The notes beneath the pieces were generated by a model that did not search any database, was not told the DNA's origin, and was given only the letters and a program-made list of their open reading frames with translations. The position numbers were made by a program, and so were the translations under genes. Of a stretch of DNA of 64,000 nucleotides, positions 63,679 to 64,000 are shown one piece after another (the first letter of the stretch is position 1; each line of letters starts with the position of its first letter). Origin of the DNA: Alphaproteobacteria bacterium (GTDB lineage Bacteria > Pseudomonadota > Alphaproteobacteria > Micavibrionales > Micavibrionaceae); contig JAEUKN010000001.1 of assembly GCA_016794305.1 (NCBI GenBank), positions 1 through 64,000 of the forward strand, read 5' to 3'.

Positions 63679-64000
63679 GTGTTTGCTACCAGTCTCATTG
63701 TTGCCATTCTTAATCTATGCGCATGCTTTTCAATTCAATAAAAAATCATTAAAAATGATAAAATTTGTGCAGGTTTCTTGCGCAGCAAAAATCCTTTGCA
63801 CTTGCAACATTTGTGCGGTATAATTTAGAACCTGTTCAGAATCTCGCTATGGCACAGGATTTTCGCTGTTTTTCGAGAACCGCATCGGATCGTACACAGA
63901 TGTACGTGAGAAGCGGAAGCGCAGAAATACCGTGAAAAGCCAACGCCAGAGTAGAGATTATGAACAGGTTCTTAGATTGAGAGATATTATAGTATGATAA
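63679..64000. other. Window end: intergenic sequence with repeat A copy 3
   Basis: No gene seen. AT-rich leader of the PHA-synthase-like gene, then repeat A (63825-63974), then 26 bases to the edge. Confidence 0.6.
63825..63974. repeat. Repeat family A, full copy 3
   Basis: Same orientation as copy 1. Ends TTAGAACCTGTTCAGAATCT and GATTATGAACAGGTTCTTAG. The interior CGAGAACCGCATCGGATCGT is identical to copy 1; the loop between the GTAC palindromes differs (ACAGAT here). Confidence 0.88.

Overview
The window is bacterial chromosome from an alphaproteobacterium of moderate GC content (roughly half, by eye). Several genes that are typical of this class point there: a CcrM-type GANTC methyltransferase, GapR (DUF2312), a SapC-family protein, the NDUFA12 / MCE (MlaD) / DUF2155 trio, an ATP12 F1-assembly chaperone, a DksA without the zinc-finger cysteines, and the division genes murC-murB-ftsQ-ftsA. 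I cannot place it more precisely. No phage, integrase, full insertion sequence, rRNA operon, CRISPR array or replication origin is visible. Most genes are housekeeping.

Layout. 1-4 kb: tail of a histidine kinase, ccrM, sapC, a YgjP-type metalloprotease and gapR. 4-16 kb: a WecA/MraY-type sugar-phosphate transferase, a DUF2817 peptidase-like protein, class II lysS, a pilin-like protein, an M16 protein without its zinc motif, a secreted GH5 glycosidase, AMP nucleosidase, an alpha/beta hydrolase and a pentapeptide-repeat protein. 16-30 kb: purD, a large Ala/Pro-rich envelope protein, leuA behind an apparent leucine attenuator, rplS, several unrecognised genes, rlmN, mgtE and purH. 30-36 kb: dksA, an SH3 protein, an unknown gene, a two-hydrolase fusion, a DEAD-box helicase with a Cys/His-rich membrane protein, and rpsD. 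37-45 kb: ftsZ (with a very long linker), thrS, dnaB-alr and a RidA-family gene. 45-49 kb: a tight run of NDUFA12, mlaD, DUF2155, a phosphohexomutase and ATP12. 49.5-56 kb (minus strand): murC-murB-gmk-dotI-ftsQ-ftsA. 56-64 kb: a glycosyltransferase, lipA, tRNA-Arg(ACG), ubiA, a PAS histidine kinase and a PHA-synthase-like hydrolase.

The most unusual content lies outside the ordinary genes. (1) A dispersed ~150-bp palindromic repeat (family A) occurs in three full copies and in about eight solo or degenerate ends. The ends sit on the 3' ends of genes and in several cases supply the stop codon and last residues (YgjP-like protein, thrS, murB, murC, purH, leuA). (2) A second repeat (family B, 71-105 bp) and a third (family C) also occur; A, B and C pieces lie together between tRNA-Arg and ubiA. 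(3) A DotI/IcmL-like type IVB secretion protein sits between gmk and ftsQ, where many alphaproteobacteria carry ddl, and ftsZ is detached from ftsQA. (4) A 17-21-residue leader peptide with four consecutive Leu codons, followed by an overlapping terminator hairpin, precedes leuA. (5) Four GANTC sites crowd the 48 bp ahead of ccrM, and two lie ahead of ftsZ, suggesting methylation-linked cell-cycle control as in Caulobacter.

All calls are from reading translated sequence and motifs. No database search was run.
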